A DNA stretch of 64,000 bases, taken from positions 62,001 through 126,000 of the forward strand of contig CAXXSU010000001.1 in the NCBI GenBank assembly GCA_963664465.2. Direction: 5' to 3'. The notes beneath the pieces are model-generated. The model was not told the DNA's origin. It worked only from the letters and a program-made list of their open reading frames with translations, and ran no database searches. This DNA is from CAVOAK01 sp963664465 (GTDB taxonomy: Bacteria; Pseudomonadota; Alphaproteobacteria; UBA8366; CAVOAK01). Shown here one piece after another: positions 1-7,825 of the stretch. A program made the translations under genes and the position numbers. Every line of letters begins with the position of its first letter. Position 1 is the stretch's first letter.

Positions 1-760
1 AGCCGAAATTGCTCGAGCCGACTTGGGTGGGATGATCCTTTGCCCAATAGTCGGCAACAAGCTCATAAGTGATGGATCGGTTTGGCTCGAAGGCGGCGAT
101 TCGATAGGCGCCGCTGCCGAGCGGCGGCAACAGCGTTGTATCGTTGAACTCGCGCCCTTCCCAGTAATGCTTCGGCAGGATCGTCAGTTCGCCGATGATG
201 AGAGGAAGCTCGCGATTCTCGCCGCCGGTAAAGGTGAACTTGACCTTACGCGGGCCAACCCGTTCCGGCGTGGCGACGTTCGAATAGTAAAAACGATAGA
301 ACGGCGCACCCTTTTCCTTGAGCGTATTGAATGACCAGATGACATCATCGACGCTGATCGGTTTGCCGTCGTGCCAGCGCGCGTCTGGATCAAGCGTAAA
401 GATGATCCAGGATCGATCGTCCGGCACTTCGACACTCTCAGCGACATGGCCGTACTTCGAGAAGGCCTCATCGGCCGAACTGCTAAGAAGACTGTCGTAG
501 ATTAATCCAATGCCGGCGGCTGAGCGCCCCTTGACGATGAAGGGATTGAAACTGTCGTAGCCGCCGATTGAGGCCAAGCGAACCTTGCCCCCTTTGGGCG
601 CGGCCGGATTCACGTAATCAAAGTGGGTGAAATCGGGGCCGTACTTCAGGTCACCATGCATGGCGATACCGTGCGCGGGCGCAACCTGTTGCGAGACTAC
701 TGGCGAAGACATTCCCAGCAAGACGCCAATTGCCAGTGCACCTAGGGCAATCCGTTTCAT
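1..760 (-). CDS. ABC transporter peptide-binding protein, YejA-like (3' end beyond window)
   Basis: This is the N-terminal 253 codons of a family 5 periplasmic solute-binding protein; the rest lies left of the window. It begins with a signal peptide (MKRIALGALAIGVLLGMSS) and continues with HGIAMHGDLKYGPDF, FDYVNPAAPKGG and ARWHDGKPISVDDVIWS, which are typical of the YejA/microcin C-type peptide-binding proteins that feed an ABC importer. I use the ATG at 760 because a GGGA lies at a workable distance. An in-frame ATG at 769 is the alternative, but it leaves no room for a ribosome site. The transporter partners are not in view. The family call is firm; the transported substrate is not known. 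Confidence 0.88.
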   Translation of the reverse strand, partial: MKRIALGALAIGVLLGMSSPVVSQQVAPAHGIAMHGDLKYGPDFTHFDYVNPAAPKGGKVRLASIGGYDSFNPFIVKGRSAAGIGLIYDSLLSSSADEAFSKYGHVAESVEVPDDRSWIIFTLDPDARWHDGKPISVDDVIWSFNTLKEKGAPFYRFYYSNVATPERVGPRKVKFTFTGGENRELPLIIGELTILPKHYWEGREFNDTTLLPPLGSGAYRIAAFEPNRSITYELVADYWAKDHPTQVGSSNFG

Positions 761-870
761 CGATGTCATCCCGTCTTGTGTGTTTCGCCGCCAGCTTAAC
801 CGAAATCATCGAAGGCGATAACACGCTCGGCAACGAATTGACGGATGAGTGATCGATTGCTCGTCGATCG

Positions 871-1260
871 TTACGAGATTTCTCCTGCGACGGGCTGCAC
901 GTCGAGGTCCATCCAGGTTTCCCCGGCGCCGATTACGCAACTTACGCCATTTGGCATCGTCAAAAATATTGTCCAGGTAGATTGGTCCTCTGTCGTGAAG
1001 ACTTCAAGCAGGCCGCCATTGTTGGCAAGACCCATGGCGCTCTGTGCCTCATGCGCGCGCTGACCCAGGTACTCCACGAGCTCGGTGCGCTGAAAACATT
1101 CGTGTTCGGCAGCGTACGCCGGCCTTACCAGGAACAGTCCGCCGATCACAAGCAGCAGAGAGACGCCGATCGAAACGGCTAATTGTCCGACCGCCACCAT
1201 CGGCGCATGCGTGCGCCGGTTGCCCGGAATTGCGGTATGCGCGGCTGTCTGGATTGCCAT
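871..1260 (-). CDS. small secreted or membrane-anchored hypothetical protein
   Basis: The 129-residue product has a hydrophobic segment at about residues 24-48 ending in AYA, which could be a signal peptide cleavage site or a membrane anchor. The mature part contains the phrases GGLLEVFTTEDQSTWTI and GVSCVIGAGETW, a pattern I have seen in short uncharacterised alphaproteobacterial proteins, with single cysteines before and after it. The first 20 residues are unusually hydrophilic, so translation may really begin at the methionine at about position 1200 (MVAVGQL). It stands alone between two minus-strand genes, with about 110 bp on the left and 350 bp on the right. I assign no function. Confidence 0.6.
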   Translation of the reverse strand: MAIQTAAHTAIPGNRRTHAPMVAVGQLAVSIGVSLLLVIGGLFLVRPAYAAEHECFQRTELVEYLGQRAHEAQSAMGLANNGGLLEVFTTEDQSTWTIFLTMPNGVSCVIGAGETWMDLDVQPVAGEIS

Positions 1261-1612
1261 GCTTCGATCTCCGGATCGTTAACCCGATTGACGAATACCC
1301 GGCTATCGGGTGGGTTTGGATGCCTGCCCGGCAGAGTTTTGCCGGTATTCGACTCATATGGGGTATTGAACAATCATTCAAGAATGGTATTTCGAGGTGC
1401 CGTTCAAAAATGAGTGATCCATACTAACCTATTGAAATGTAATTGCTTTACTATCGATATGCGGTATTTAGCGGCGGCTGACAATATCTCCCATCTGGCG
1501 CCTCGTCAGAGAGCACGGCCAATCCAACGCGCCTGCGGGTGCTCTTGCGGGTGCTATCGTCAGAAACCGCGTACGATTTGCTCAGCCAAGCTGGACTGAT
1601 TGTGTTGTGGAC
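1261..1612. other. 350-bp intergenic stretch without a convincing gene
   Basis: No reading frame here looks coding. It holds a short perfect hairpin (CCGGCA, loop, TGCCGG at about 1330-1347) and a direct repeat of GCGGGTGCT near 1535-1556. It lies between the 3' end of the cytochrome c gene and the upstream side of the 871-1260 gene, both on the minus strand, so it probably carries the promoter of the latter. I could not pick out a clear promoter. Confidence 0.5.
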
Positions 1613-2161
1613 TTAGGGAAGCGGTTGGGGATTGGCACTTAGCGAGCGGATGTAGGCGATGACGTCTGCGCGTTTGCTCGCGTCCTTGATGCCGGCGTAA
1701 GTCATTTTTGTGCCCGGAATGAACGTTTTTGGCTTGAACAGAAACTTGTTCAGTGATTCGTAATCCCACGTTCCGTCCATTTTTCTGAATGCTGACGAGT
1801 ACTTGAATCCTTCCGCTTTGGCCATGGCGCTGCCGACGATATTCCAAAGGTTGGGTCCAATCTTATTGGCGCCACCATCGCTCGGCGTGTGGCATGCAGC
1901 ACACGCCTTGAACAATTTTTCGCCCCGGCTCGCGTCGGCAGAAGCGAGAAGTGTTACGACCGGCTCGGGACCTGCCGGTGCGGCTTTCGCCGTCGCCGTG
2001 GTCGCCGCAGCAAGATCACCGCCGCCAATTGGGAATGCCTGTGTTTTTAGGGGTTCATGATGAAGGAGTTGTTCGGCGGCAAAACCGGAACCCATCGCAA
2101 GCAAACCTGCGGCGAGAACGGCACCGACTATTTTGTTCCAGAAGAGCGGATCATCCCTCAT
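1613..2161 (-). CDS. membrane-anchored class I cytochrome c (CycM/c552-like)
   Basis: The 182-residue protein has an N-terminal hydrophobic anchor (about residues 8-28, WNKIVGAVLAAGLLAMGSGF), an Ala/Pro-rich linker, and a C-terminal cytochrome domain. The domain carries one haem-binding motif (CAACH) and the distal methionine in the conserved GTKMTYAGIK, followed by RADVIAYIRSL. This is the layout of the membrane-tethered electron carriers that link the bc1 complex to aa3 oxidase in alphaproteobacteria. The start at 2161 (MRDDPLFWNK) is chosen because the anchor follows directly; a longer upstream extension in frame has no family-like features. It is divergent from kdsB, with about 250 bp between them. 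It could serve the oxidase at 45 kb, but that link is inferred. Confidence 0.92.
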   Translation of the reverse strand: MRDDPLFWNKIVGAVLAAGLLAMGSGFAAEQLLHHEPLKTQAFPIGGGDLAAATTATAKAAPAGPEPVVTLLASADASRGEKLFKACAACHTPSDGGANKIGPNLWNIVGSAMAKAEGFKYSSAFRKMDGTWDYESLNKFLFKPKTFIPGTKMTYAGIKDASKRADVIAYIRSLSANPQPLP

Positions 2162-2413
2162 GCGGTCGCACCTGCGTGTATTGCCGAATGTGTCTTTGGG
2201 GATCGTTGACGGGCAGCCTGCCTGCTGTTTATTCGTTCTGCAACCTGCGTTGGCGGTATATGCTTTGGTTAACGGCAAATCAAGAGCCAATTCGGCTCGT
2301 GTGCCGGCGCAAAGCAAGACTCTCGCTGCGTCGTCTGGCATCTGCCCAGTTGCGGATTTGCCGTCACTATATCGTTGGACTGCCGATCGAAATCCAAGGT
2401 GAGTTGATATCTA

Positions 2414-3172
2414 ATGGTTGAGTCAGGTCGTCTGCCGCCAACAAATCCGATCGTCATCATTCCAGCCCGGCTGGCGTCTACCCGGTTGCCTGGCAAGCCT
2501 TTGGCGGATATCGGCGGCGCGCCGATGATCGTCCATGTGTGGCGTCGCGCAATCGAGGCGGACATTGGCCCGGTGCTGGTCGCGGCGGCCGATCGGTCGA
2601 TTGCTGAGGCAATTGCTGACGTCGGTGGTGAGGCCGTGATGACCGATCCCGCACACCCGTCCGGCTCGGATCGCGTCTTCGAGGCACTGGAAACCGTCGA
2701 TCCGGATGGCCGCTACGATTCGGTCATCAATCTACAGGGTGACTTACCGACAATAGATCCGGCCGCGCTGCGTGCTGTTATTGCCCTCTTGTCTTCCAGC
2801 CCGGCGGATATCTGCACGCTTGCGTCCGTCATCACCAAAGTCGAGGAACGCAGTAATCCCAATGTCGTAAAAGCCGTCGTTGCATTCCCGCCGCAGGAAA
2901 ATTGCGCGCACGCCCTCTATTTTTCGCGTGCAGAGGCGCCCGCAGGAGAGGGACCGCTCTATCACCATATTGGGGTCTACGCGTATCGTCGCGCCGTACT
3001 CGCACGATTTGTCACATTGCCTCCGGCAGCTCTCGAACGGCGCGAAGGTCTTGAACAACTGCGCGCCTTGGAAGCGGGCATGCGAATCGATGTCGCTCTG
3101 GTCGATACGGTCCCATTTGGCGTCGATACGATGGACGATCTCGAACGGGCGCGCGATCTACTGGTCAAATAA
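2414..3172 (+). CDS. kdsB: 3-deoxy-manno-octulosonate cytidylyltransferase
   Basis: KdsB activates KDO with CTP to give CMP-KDO, the donor for the LPS inner core, in the cytoplasm. The 252-residue protein has the nucleotide-binding N-terminus IPARLASTRLPGKPL (residues 16-30), HPSGSDRVFEA, INLQGDLPTID, and HHIGVYAYRR towards the end, all diagnostic of KdsB. Its length is normal for the family. A purine-rich AAGGTGAG lies about 11 nt before the ATG. The TAA stop is followed directly by a DnaA-box sequence. The gene shows that the organism makes LPS. Being next to pheA is a recurring alphaproteobacterial arrangement. Confidence 0.96.
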   Translation: MVESGRLPPTNPIVIIPARLASTRLPGKPLADIGGAPMIVHVWRRAIEADIGPVLVAAADRSIAEAIADVGGEAVMTDPAHPSGSDRVFEALETVDPDGRYDSVINLQGDLPTIDPAALRAVIALLSSSPADICTLASVITKVEERSNPNVVKAVVAFPPQENCAHALYFSRAEAPAGEGPLYHHIGVYAYRRAVLARFVTLPPAALERREGLEQLRALEAGMRIDVALVDTVPFGVDTMDDLERARDLLVK

Positions 3173-3173
3173 G

Positions 3174-3182
3174 TTATCCACA
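3174..3182 (+). other. perfect consensus DnaA box beside an AT-rich tract
   Basis: TTATCCACA, the strict DnaA-binding consensus, starts one base after the kdsB stop codon. It is followed at about 3188-3247 by a tract made almost wholly of A and T, which stands out in this GC-rich neighbourhood. No second close match lies nearby, so it is more likely a DnaA-regulated promoter site or a titration site than a complete origin. The site is seen directly; its function is not shown. Confidence 0.5.
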
Positions 3183-3278
3183 GGCCAGAAAATAAGTATT
3201 TATAATTTTCTATTATTTTTTATGATAATTTGATATACATATATACGTTGGTACTCAAGTTTAGCCTATATTCATGAT

Positions 3279-4436
3279 ATGACCATTGCAGAACGCATAA
3301 AGCAGGCGCGAACCAACGCTGGCCTGACACAAACCGAGCTCGCCGCGGCGGTCGGCGTTTCTCAACCGACCGTCAACGGTTGGGAGCGCGGAGCCTTCGT
3401 GCCGGCTCGCGAACGGGTCGACCAGATTGCCCAGGCGACCAACGCCAGCAGGCAGTGGCTGGAACTTGGCGAGGAAACGGTGGAGCGGCCAGGTGCGCGT
3501 GCCGATGACGCTCGATCTGTGGCGGAGGCGCCGGAGGCGACACCGCCTGTCGTCCCCGCCGACATAGACAACAGGATAAGGGTTCCATCGTCTGCCGCCG
3601 GTGAACGTATCGCATTTCAGGGGATTGAAGGCGCCTATTCGCATCTTGCATGCCGCCAGGTCTACCCGCAGGCAACGGCCTTGCCGTGCCGCACGTTTGA
3701 GGCCGCGTTTGCCGCCGTGAGTGGCGGTGACGCTCAGTTCACGATGATTCCCATTGAGAACTCGCTAGGTGGAAGGGTCGCCGACATCCACCATTTGCTG
3801 CCGAAATCCAGCCTCTATATCGTGGGCGAGCATTTCCAATCCGTTCAGCATCATATGCTCGCTCCCCCTGGGGCGACGCTTGAAGGATTGCGGACCGTAC
3901 ACAGCCACGTTCAGGCGTTGGCGCAGTGTCGCGACGTTATCCGTGAGCTTGGTTTGGAAGCCGTTGCCCATGCCGACACAGCAGGCGCCGCCAGGGAGAT
4001 CGCAGAGCTTGGCGACCCGAGCACTGCCGCCATCGCCTCGGACCTCTCGGGGCAAATCTACGGTCTGCAAACAATCCGGACGCGTATCGAAGACCGCATC
4101 GGCAATACCACTCGCTTCGTCATCATGGCCCGCCGACGGATCGAGCCCGATGTTCGCGATGGTCCGTGCATAACCAGCTTTGTATTTCAGGTTCGTAGTG
4201 TGCCGGCCGCCCTTTACAAGGCGCTCGGGGGGTTTGCGACGGTCGGTGTAAATATCGTCAAACTTGAAAGCTACATCGTCGATGCGAGCTTTACCGTCGC
4301 GCAATTCTACGCTGAGATCGAAGGCCACCCGGCGCAACGCGAAGTGGATCACGCGTTCGAGGAACTGCAGTATTTTTCGGCAAAACTGAAGATCCTTGGG
4401 ACCTATCAGGCAAGCTCGTTCCGCGATCAATCCTAA
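3279..4436 (+). CDS. pheA: prephenate dehydratase with N-terminal XRE-type HTH domain
   Basis: The product converts prephenate to phenylpyruvate for phenylalanine synthesis. Residues 108-285 form the dehydratase domain (GERIAFQGIEGAYSHLACR, IPIENSLGGRV, and the catalytic NTTRF with TRF at 278-280). Residues about 297-378 form a Phe-binding ACT domain (VPAALYKALGGFATVGVNI, KLESY). Residues 1-65 are unexpected: a Cro/C1-type helix-turn-helix (IKQARTNAGLTQTELAAAV, then SQPTVNGWERG), joined by an acidic Ala/Pro linker (66-107). Alphaproteobacterial prephenate dehydratases normally start near residue 108, so the 385-residue length is about 100 too long. No in-frame ATG or GTG with a ribosome site precedes the enzyme domain, so one fused protein is likely. 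It may act as a Phe-sensing regulator, but that is speculation. Confidence 0.9.
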   Translation: MTIAERIKQARTNAGLTQTELAAAVGVSQPTVNGWERGAFVPARERVDQIAQATNASRQWLELGEETVERPGARADDARSVAEAPEATPPVVPADIDNRIRVPSSAAGERIAFQGIEGAYSHLACRQVYPQATALPCRTFEAAFAAVSGGDAQFTMIPIENSLGGRVADIHHLLPKSSLYIVGEHFQSVQHHMLAPPGATLEGLRTVHSHVQALAQCRDVIRELGLEAVAHADTAGAAREIAELGDPSTAAIASDLSGQIYGLQTIRTRIEDRIGNTTRFVIMARRRIEPDVRDGPCITSFVFQVRSVPAALYKALGGFATVGVNIVKLESYIVDASFTVAQFYAEIEGHPAQREVDHAFEELQYFSAKLKILGTYQASSFRDQS

Positions 4437-4448
4437 CGAGCTGCCGCA

Positions 4449-5342
4449 TCAAACGCCGAGCCAGTCGTCGACGAGACGGCGGGCGATCGAATCGGCGCGT
4501 GGCAATCGAAAACTTTCGTTTTCGGGCGACTGCAACAAATCCTCGCGGCTGTACCAGCGCGCGTCTTCCAATTCGGTGTGATCGACGACCAAACTTGTGG
4601 TGACCGCGCGCGCGGTAAATCCGAGCATGATTGAGGATGGGAATGGCCAAGGCTGCGACGAATGATAGCGGATATCATCGATCTCGATGCCGGCCTCCTC
4701 ATGGATCTCTCTGGCGACGGCCCCCTCCAGGCTCTCTCCGGGTTCAACAAAGCCTGCAAGGACGGAGTGCATGCCCGGCGGCCAACGGTTTTGGCGCCCC
4801 ATCAGCACGCGTTCACCGTCATGCACGAGCATGATGACCGCGGGATCGGTGCGCGGAAAGCACGAGACGCCGCAATCGGCGTTGCTGCAGACACGAAGAT
4901 GCCCGGCCTGTCGGCTGAGGGTCGGCGCGCCGCACTCGCCACAAAAGCGATGACGGATGTGCCAGTAGATAATGCCGCGCGCATAGGCGAGCAGCGTGCC
5001 CGCTTGATGCGACAAGAGTGCTCCGACGGCCCTTAAGTCCCGGAATACGCCAATGCCATCGAGTGGCGGCTCCGCTTGCTTGGAGTAGTCGAGCGCGAAA
5101 TAGGCCGTTCCGTTCGCAAGTCCCAGCCAAACGACCTCGTCCGCAGTTGCGGCCGAGGCCTCGCCGGTCTGCAAAAATACCGGTTGCTGTTCGTCGTCTT
5201 TGGCGAACAGGTTCTGCATACGCCAAACCGGCGCGAAGCGGCTACTCGGGTCGGCCAGCCGTTCGGCCAGCCAAACATCGTCGTTTCGCAAATGAGTCGC
5301 CCGATCGATTTCGCCGGACGCGTAGTAGTTGGCCGATTTCAT
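4449..5342 (-). CDS. nudC: NAD(+) diphosphatase, Nudix family
   Basis: NudC cleaves NAD(H) to NMN(H) and AMP and can remove NAD caps from RNA. The 297-residue protein has the family's three parts: a variable N-terminal domain; a four-cysteine zinc ribbon (Cys134, Cys137, Cys152, Cys157); and a Nudix hydrolase domain with a complete box (Gly197 to Glu216, ending REIHEEAGI). The box is followed by SQPWPFPSSIMLGF, the downstream motif that separates NudC from other Nudix enzymes. It is convergent with pheA, with 12 bp between the stop codons. All catalytic glutamates are present. Confidence 0.94.
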   Translation of the reverse strand: MKSANYYASGEIDRATHLRNDDVWLAERLADPSSRFAPVWRMQNLFAKDDEQQPVFLQTGEASAATADEVVWLGLANGTAYFALDYSKQAEPPLDGIGVFRDLRAVGALLSHQAGTLLAYARGIIYWHIRHRFCGECGAPTLSRQAGHLRVCSNADCGVSCFPRTDPAVIMLVHDGERVLMGRQNRWPPGMHSVLAGFVEPGESLEGAVAREIHEEAGIEIDDIRYHSSQPWPFPSSIMLGFTARAVTTSLVVDHTELEDARWYSREDLLQSPENESFRLPRADSIARRLVDDWLGV

Positions 5343-5482
5343 GGTCCGAAACTCTCACGGTTGCGGCGCGGCGCGCAATCACCGTTTTGTGGGGTTGCTT
5401 GTCGAGCTGGTCGATCGTTGGTCGGCCTACCTGCCAGATTGGAAATAATCGGTCCAAGCGGGCGCCAATACGCTCTGCGTTC

Positions 5483-5513
5483 TTGCCCAGGGGTGCCGAT
5501 CTCCTGATATACT
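5483..5513 (+). promoter_or_regulatory. probable sigma-70 promoter of the SRP RNA gene
   Basis: A TTGCCC (-35) at 5483-5488 and a TATACT (-10) at 5508-5513 lie 19 bp apart. The -10 ends 7 nt before the predicted 5' end of the RNA at 5520. The -10 is close to consensus and the spacing is slightly long. The exact fit to the RNA start supports it. Confidence 0.6.
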
Positions 5514-5519
5514 AGTTTC

Positions 5520-5617
5520 GGAAGGCTGGCTTGCGGACGGGTTGCTCGCCAAACCGGTCAGATCCGGAAGGAAGCAGCCGTAACGAGATTTGGCCCGGGT
5601 CGTCTGTCCGGTCTTCC
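5520..5617 (+). ncRNA. ffs: signal recognition particle RNA, small bacterial type (4.5S)
   Basis: This 98-nt RNA forms one long hairpin. The ends GGAAG and CTTCC pair, and the apex carries the conserved SRP core GGTCAGATCCGGAAGGAAGC followed by AGCCGTAACGA, which includes the GGAA tetraloop and the asymmetric loop bound by the M domain of Ffh. With Ffh and FtsY it directs nascent membrane proteins to the translocon and YidC. Its place just before dnaX is conserved in many bacteria, including alphaproteobacteria. The ends are set by pairing and may be off by a few nucleotides. Confidence 0.95.
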
Positions 5618-5620
5618 ACT

Positions 5621-5634
5621 CCTCGGTTTCGAGG
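5621..5634 (+). terminator. possible terminator hairpin after the SRP RNA
   Basis: CCTCG-GTTT-CGAGG forms a 5-bp stem directly after the RNA. No T-run follows, only a pyrimidine-rich TCCCTC. It could end the ffs transcript or be part of its processing. The evidence is weak. Confidence 0.3.
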
Positions 5635-5660
5635 TCCCTCAAGGCGAAACATCACTGCAG

Positions 5661-7478
5661 ATGACCGCTGAGTCCACCGTTCCTCCCTATCGCGTCTTGG
5701 CGCGAAAGTATCGTCCCGGCACCTTCGAGCAGGTGATCGGGCAAGAGGCGCTGGTCCGCACCCTGACCAACGCCATCGCCGGCGGCCGCATAGCGCATGC
5801 CTTCATGTTGACCGGTGTACGCGGTGTCGGAAAAACAACAACGGCGCGTCTCATTGCGCGCGCGTTGAATTGCATTGGACCCGACGGCGAGGGCGGGCCA
5901 ACCATCAAACCATGCGGCGTTTGTGAGCATTGCCGGGCGATTGCCGAAGATCGGCATGTCGACGTCATCGAAATGGATGCGGCCAGCCGCACCGGCGTTG
6001 ACGATATTCGCGAATTGATCGAGGGCGTGCGCTACCACCCGGTTTCGGCGCGCAACAAGGTCTACATCATCGACGAAGTACATATGCTTTCCAAGCCGGC
6101 CTTCAACGCACTGTTGAAAACGCTGGAGGAGCCGCCGGAGCACGTGCATTTCGTCTTCGCGACGACCGAGGTACGCAAAGTGCCGGTGACTGTGCTCTCG
6201 CGGTGTCAAAGGTTCGACTTGCGGCGTGTGAGCGGTGAAGAGTTGGCGCGGTATTTCCAGGAAATCGCGGAAAAAGAGACGGTTGAAATCGATGAAGAGG
6301 CGATGGCGCTGATATCAAATGCCGCTGACGGCTCGGTGCGGGATGGTTTGTCCCTGTTCGACCAGGCCATCACGCTCGGCGACGGCAAGATTACCAATGC
6401 GCTTGTCCGGGACATGCTGGGTCTGGCGGACCGCACTCAGATCTTCGATTTATTTGATCATGTGATCGCCGGACGGATCGCGGATGCGCTCGAACAGTTT
6501 GTGCGTATGTATCGCGATGGCGTGGACCCAGTGACGGTCATGCAGGATCTGCTCGAGCTTACACATTGGCTGACACGTCTCAGCATCGTGCCAGATGTTG
6601 CCAAGGCGCCCGGCACCCCGGAGGCCGAGCGGACGCGCGGTCTAGCGATGGCGAATGCGCTGTCAATATCGGTATTGAGTCGCGCTTGGCAGATGCTGCT
6701 AAAGGGGTTGGGCGAAGTGCAGAGCGCGCCATCACCGCGCCAGGCCGGCGAAATGGTTCTTATACGGCTCGCCTACGTGGCCGAATTGCCAACGCCCGCC
6801 GAACTTATTGCCGGGTCCCGTGCAGAAAGTGCGCTCGATGCGGGCACCGATAAGGCCGACCTCTTTGCCACTGCAGACGAATCAGCGGCCGTTACCGCGC
6901 CAACGACCGAAGCGACGCCGCAGACCGACGCACTGCAGCCGGTTGGTGGCGGCACGCAGGCCGCACTTGCCATGCCGATGCCGGAAACTGCACCGGAAGT
7001 CATCGATTCCATAGCCGCGGAACCCGAGCAACCTCCACCAACCGTTGCCCTCGAAAGCTTCGAGGATGTCGTCGCGCTATTCGCCGAGCATCGCGAAGTG
7101 CTTTTGCGGGCGCAACTTTTCAATAACGTGCACCTGGTTCGGTTCGAACCTGGCCGGCTGGAGCTTCGACCCGACGCGCACGCTCAGCCGAACCTGGCAA
7201 ATCGCGTGTCGTCGCTCTTAACGGATTGGACTGGCACCCGCTGGGTCGTCACAATTTCATCCGAACCGGGCGCGCCGACCCTAGCCGAACGGGAGAGGGG
7301 CGCCGATCAAGAGCGTTGGGATGCGGCAACGCGCCACCCGATGGTTCGAGCGGTGACAGACGCATTTCCAGGGGCGAAGATTACGCGCGTGACAGCGTTG
7401 GGCGAAGCCGCCAAGCGATCCCAAACGGACGAAGCCGCGCCGAACGGCGGGGTCAGCGATAAAGAGGATGATGGATGA
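5661..7478 (+). CDS. dnaX: DNA polymerase III subunit gamma/tau
   Basis: DnaX is the clamp-loader ATPase that also holds the replicative polymerases together. The 605-residue protein has an AAA+ domain with Walker A GVRGVGKTT (52-60), a zinc-binding insertion with CGVCEHC, Walker B DEVHML, and sensor 1 SRCQRFDLRRV. A collar domain follows, then an Ala/Pro-rich linker at about 390-450, and a C-terminal tau domain. Its stop overlaps the ybaB start by four bases (ATGA), so the two are translationally coupled. I did not see a clear A-rich slippery site for gamma production, but I did not test this systematically. Confidence 0.96.
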   Translation: MTAESTVPPYRVLARKYRPGTFEQVIGQEALVRTLTNAIAGGRIAHAFMLTGVRGVGKTTTARLIARALNCIGPDGEGGPTIKPCGVCEHCRAIAEDRHVDVIEMDAASRTGVDDIRELIEGVRYHPVSARNKVYIIDEVHMLSKPAFNALLKTLEEPPEHVHFVFATTEVRKVPVTVLSRCQRFDLRRVSGEELARYFQEIAEKETVEIDEEAMALISNAADGSVRDGLSLFDQAITLGDGKITNALVRDMLGLADRTQIFDLFDHVIAGRIADALEQFVRMYRDGVDPVTVMQDLLELTHWLTRLSIVPDVAKAPGTPEAERTRGLAMANALSISVLSRAWQMLLKGLGEVQSAPSPRQAGEMVLIRLAYVAELPTPAELIAGSRAESALDAGTDKADLFATADESAAVTAPTTEATPQTDALQPVGGGTQAALAMPMPETAPEVIDSIAAEPEQPPPTVALESFEDVVALFAEHREVLLRAQLFNNVHLVRFEPGRLELRPDAHAQPNLANRVSSLLTDWTGTRWVVTISSEPGAPTLAERERGADQERWDAATRHPMVRAVTDAFPGAKITRVTALGEAAKRSQTDEAAPNGGVSDKEDDG

Positions 7479-7798
7479 AGAATCTCGGCCAAATGATGAA
7501 GCAGGCGCAAGAAATGCAGGAGAAGATGGCGGAATTGCAAGAGCGCCTGGGACAAATCGAAGTTGTTGGCCAATCGGGTGGTGGCATGGTGATGGTTACG
7601 CTCAACGGAAAGAGCGAAATGCGTCGGGTCCAACTCGATCCTGCGCTGGACCCCAATTCCGAGGGCGCGATGCTTGAAGATTTGATTGTTGCTGCGCACA
7701 ACGATGCCAAATCCAAGCTTGAGGTTAGGCTGCAGGAGGAAACGTCCAAGCTGATGGGTGGCCTGCAGTTGCCGCCGGGCATGAAGTTGCCATTCTAA
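7475..7798 (+). CDS. YbaB/EbfC nucleoid-associated protein
   Basis: This 107-residue DNA-binding protein belongs to the YbaB/EbfC family. It starts MKNLGQMMKQAQEMQEKM, the family's N-terminal helix, and continues with VTLNGKSEMRRVQLDP, DLIVAAHNDAKSK and a Gly/Leu-rich tail ending PPGMKLPF. The fold is a homodimer with tweezer-like helices that grip DNA. It lies between dnaX and recR, as in most bacteria. The start codon overlaps the dnaX stop. Confidence 0.95.
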   Translation: MKNLGQMMKQAQEMQEKMAELQERLGQIEVVGQSGGGMVMVTLNGKSEMRRVQLDPALDPNSEGAMLEDLIVAAHNDAKSKLEVRLQEETSKLMGGLQLPPGMKLPF

Positions 7799-7825
7799 AA
7801 GACAAAATTTCTTGATAGATCACGA

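Noticed and set aside
3174..3250. The DnaA box and AT tract as a complete replication origin
   Set aside because: Only one perfect box is visible and the expected cluster of boxes is missing; kept as an observation only.
3279..3600. Separate HTH gene and separate pheA gene instead of a fusion
   Set aside because: The frame is continuous, there is no stop between the domains, and the nearest GTG before the enzyme part is out of frame.
3765..4430. 221-codon open frame on the minus strand
   Set aside because: It is antisense to the prephenate dehydratase domain and shows no family features.
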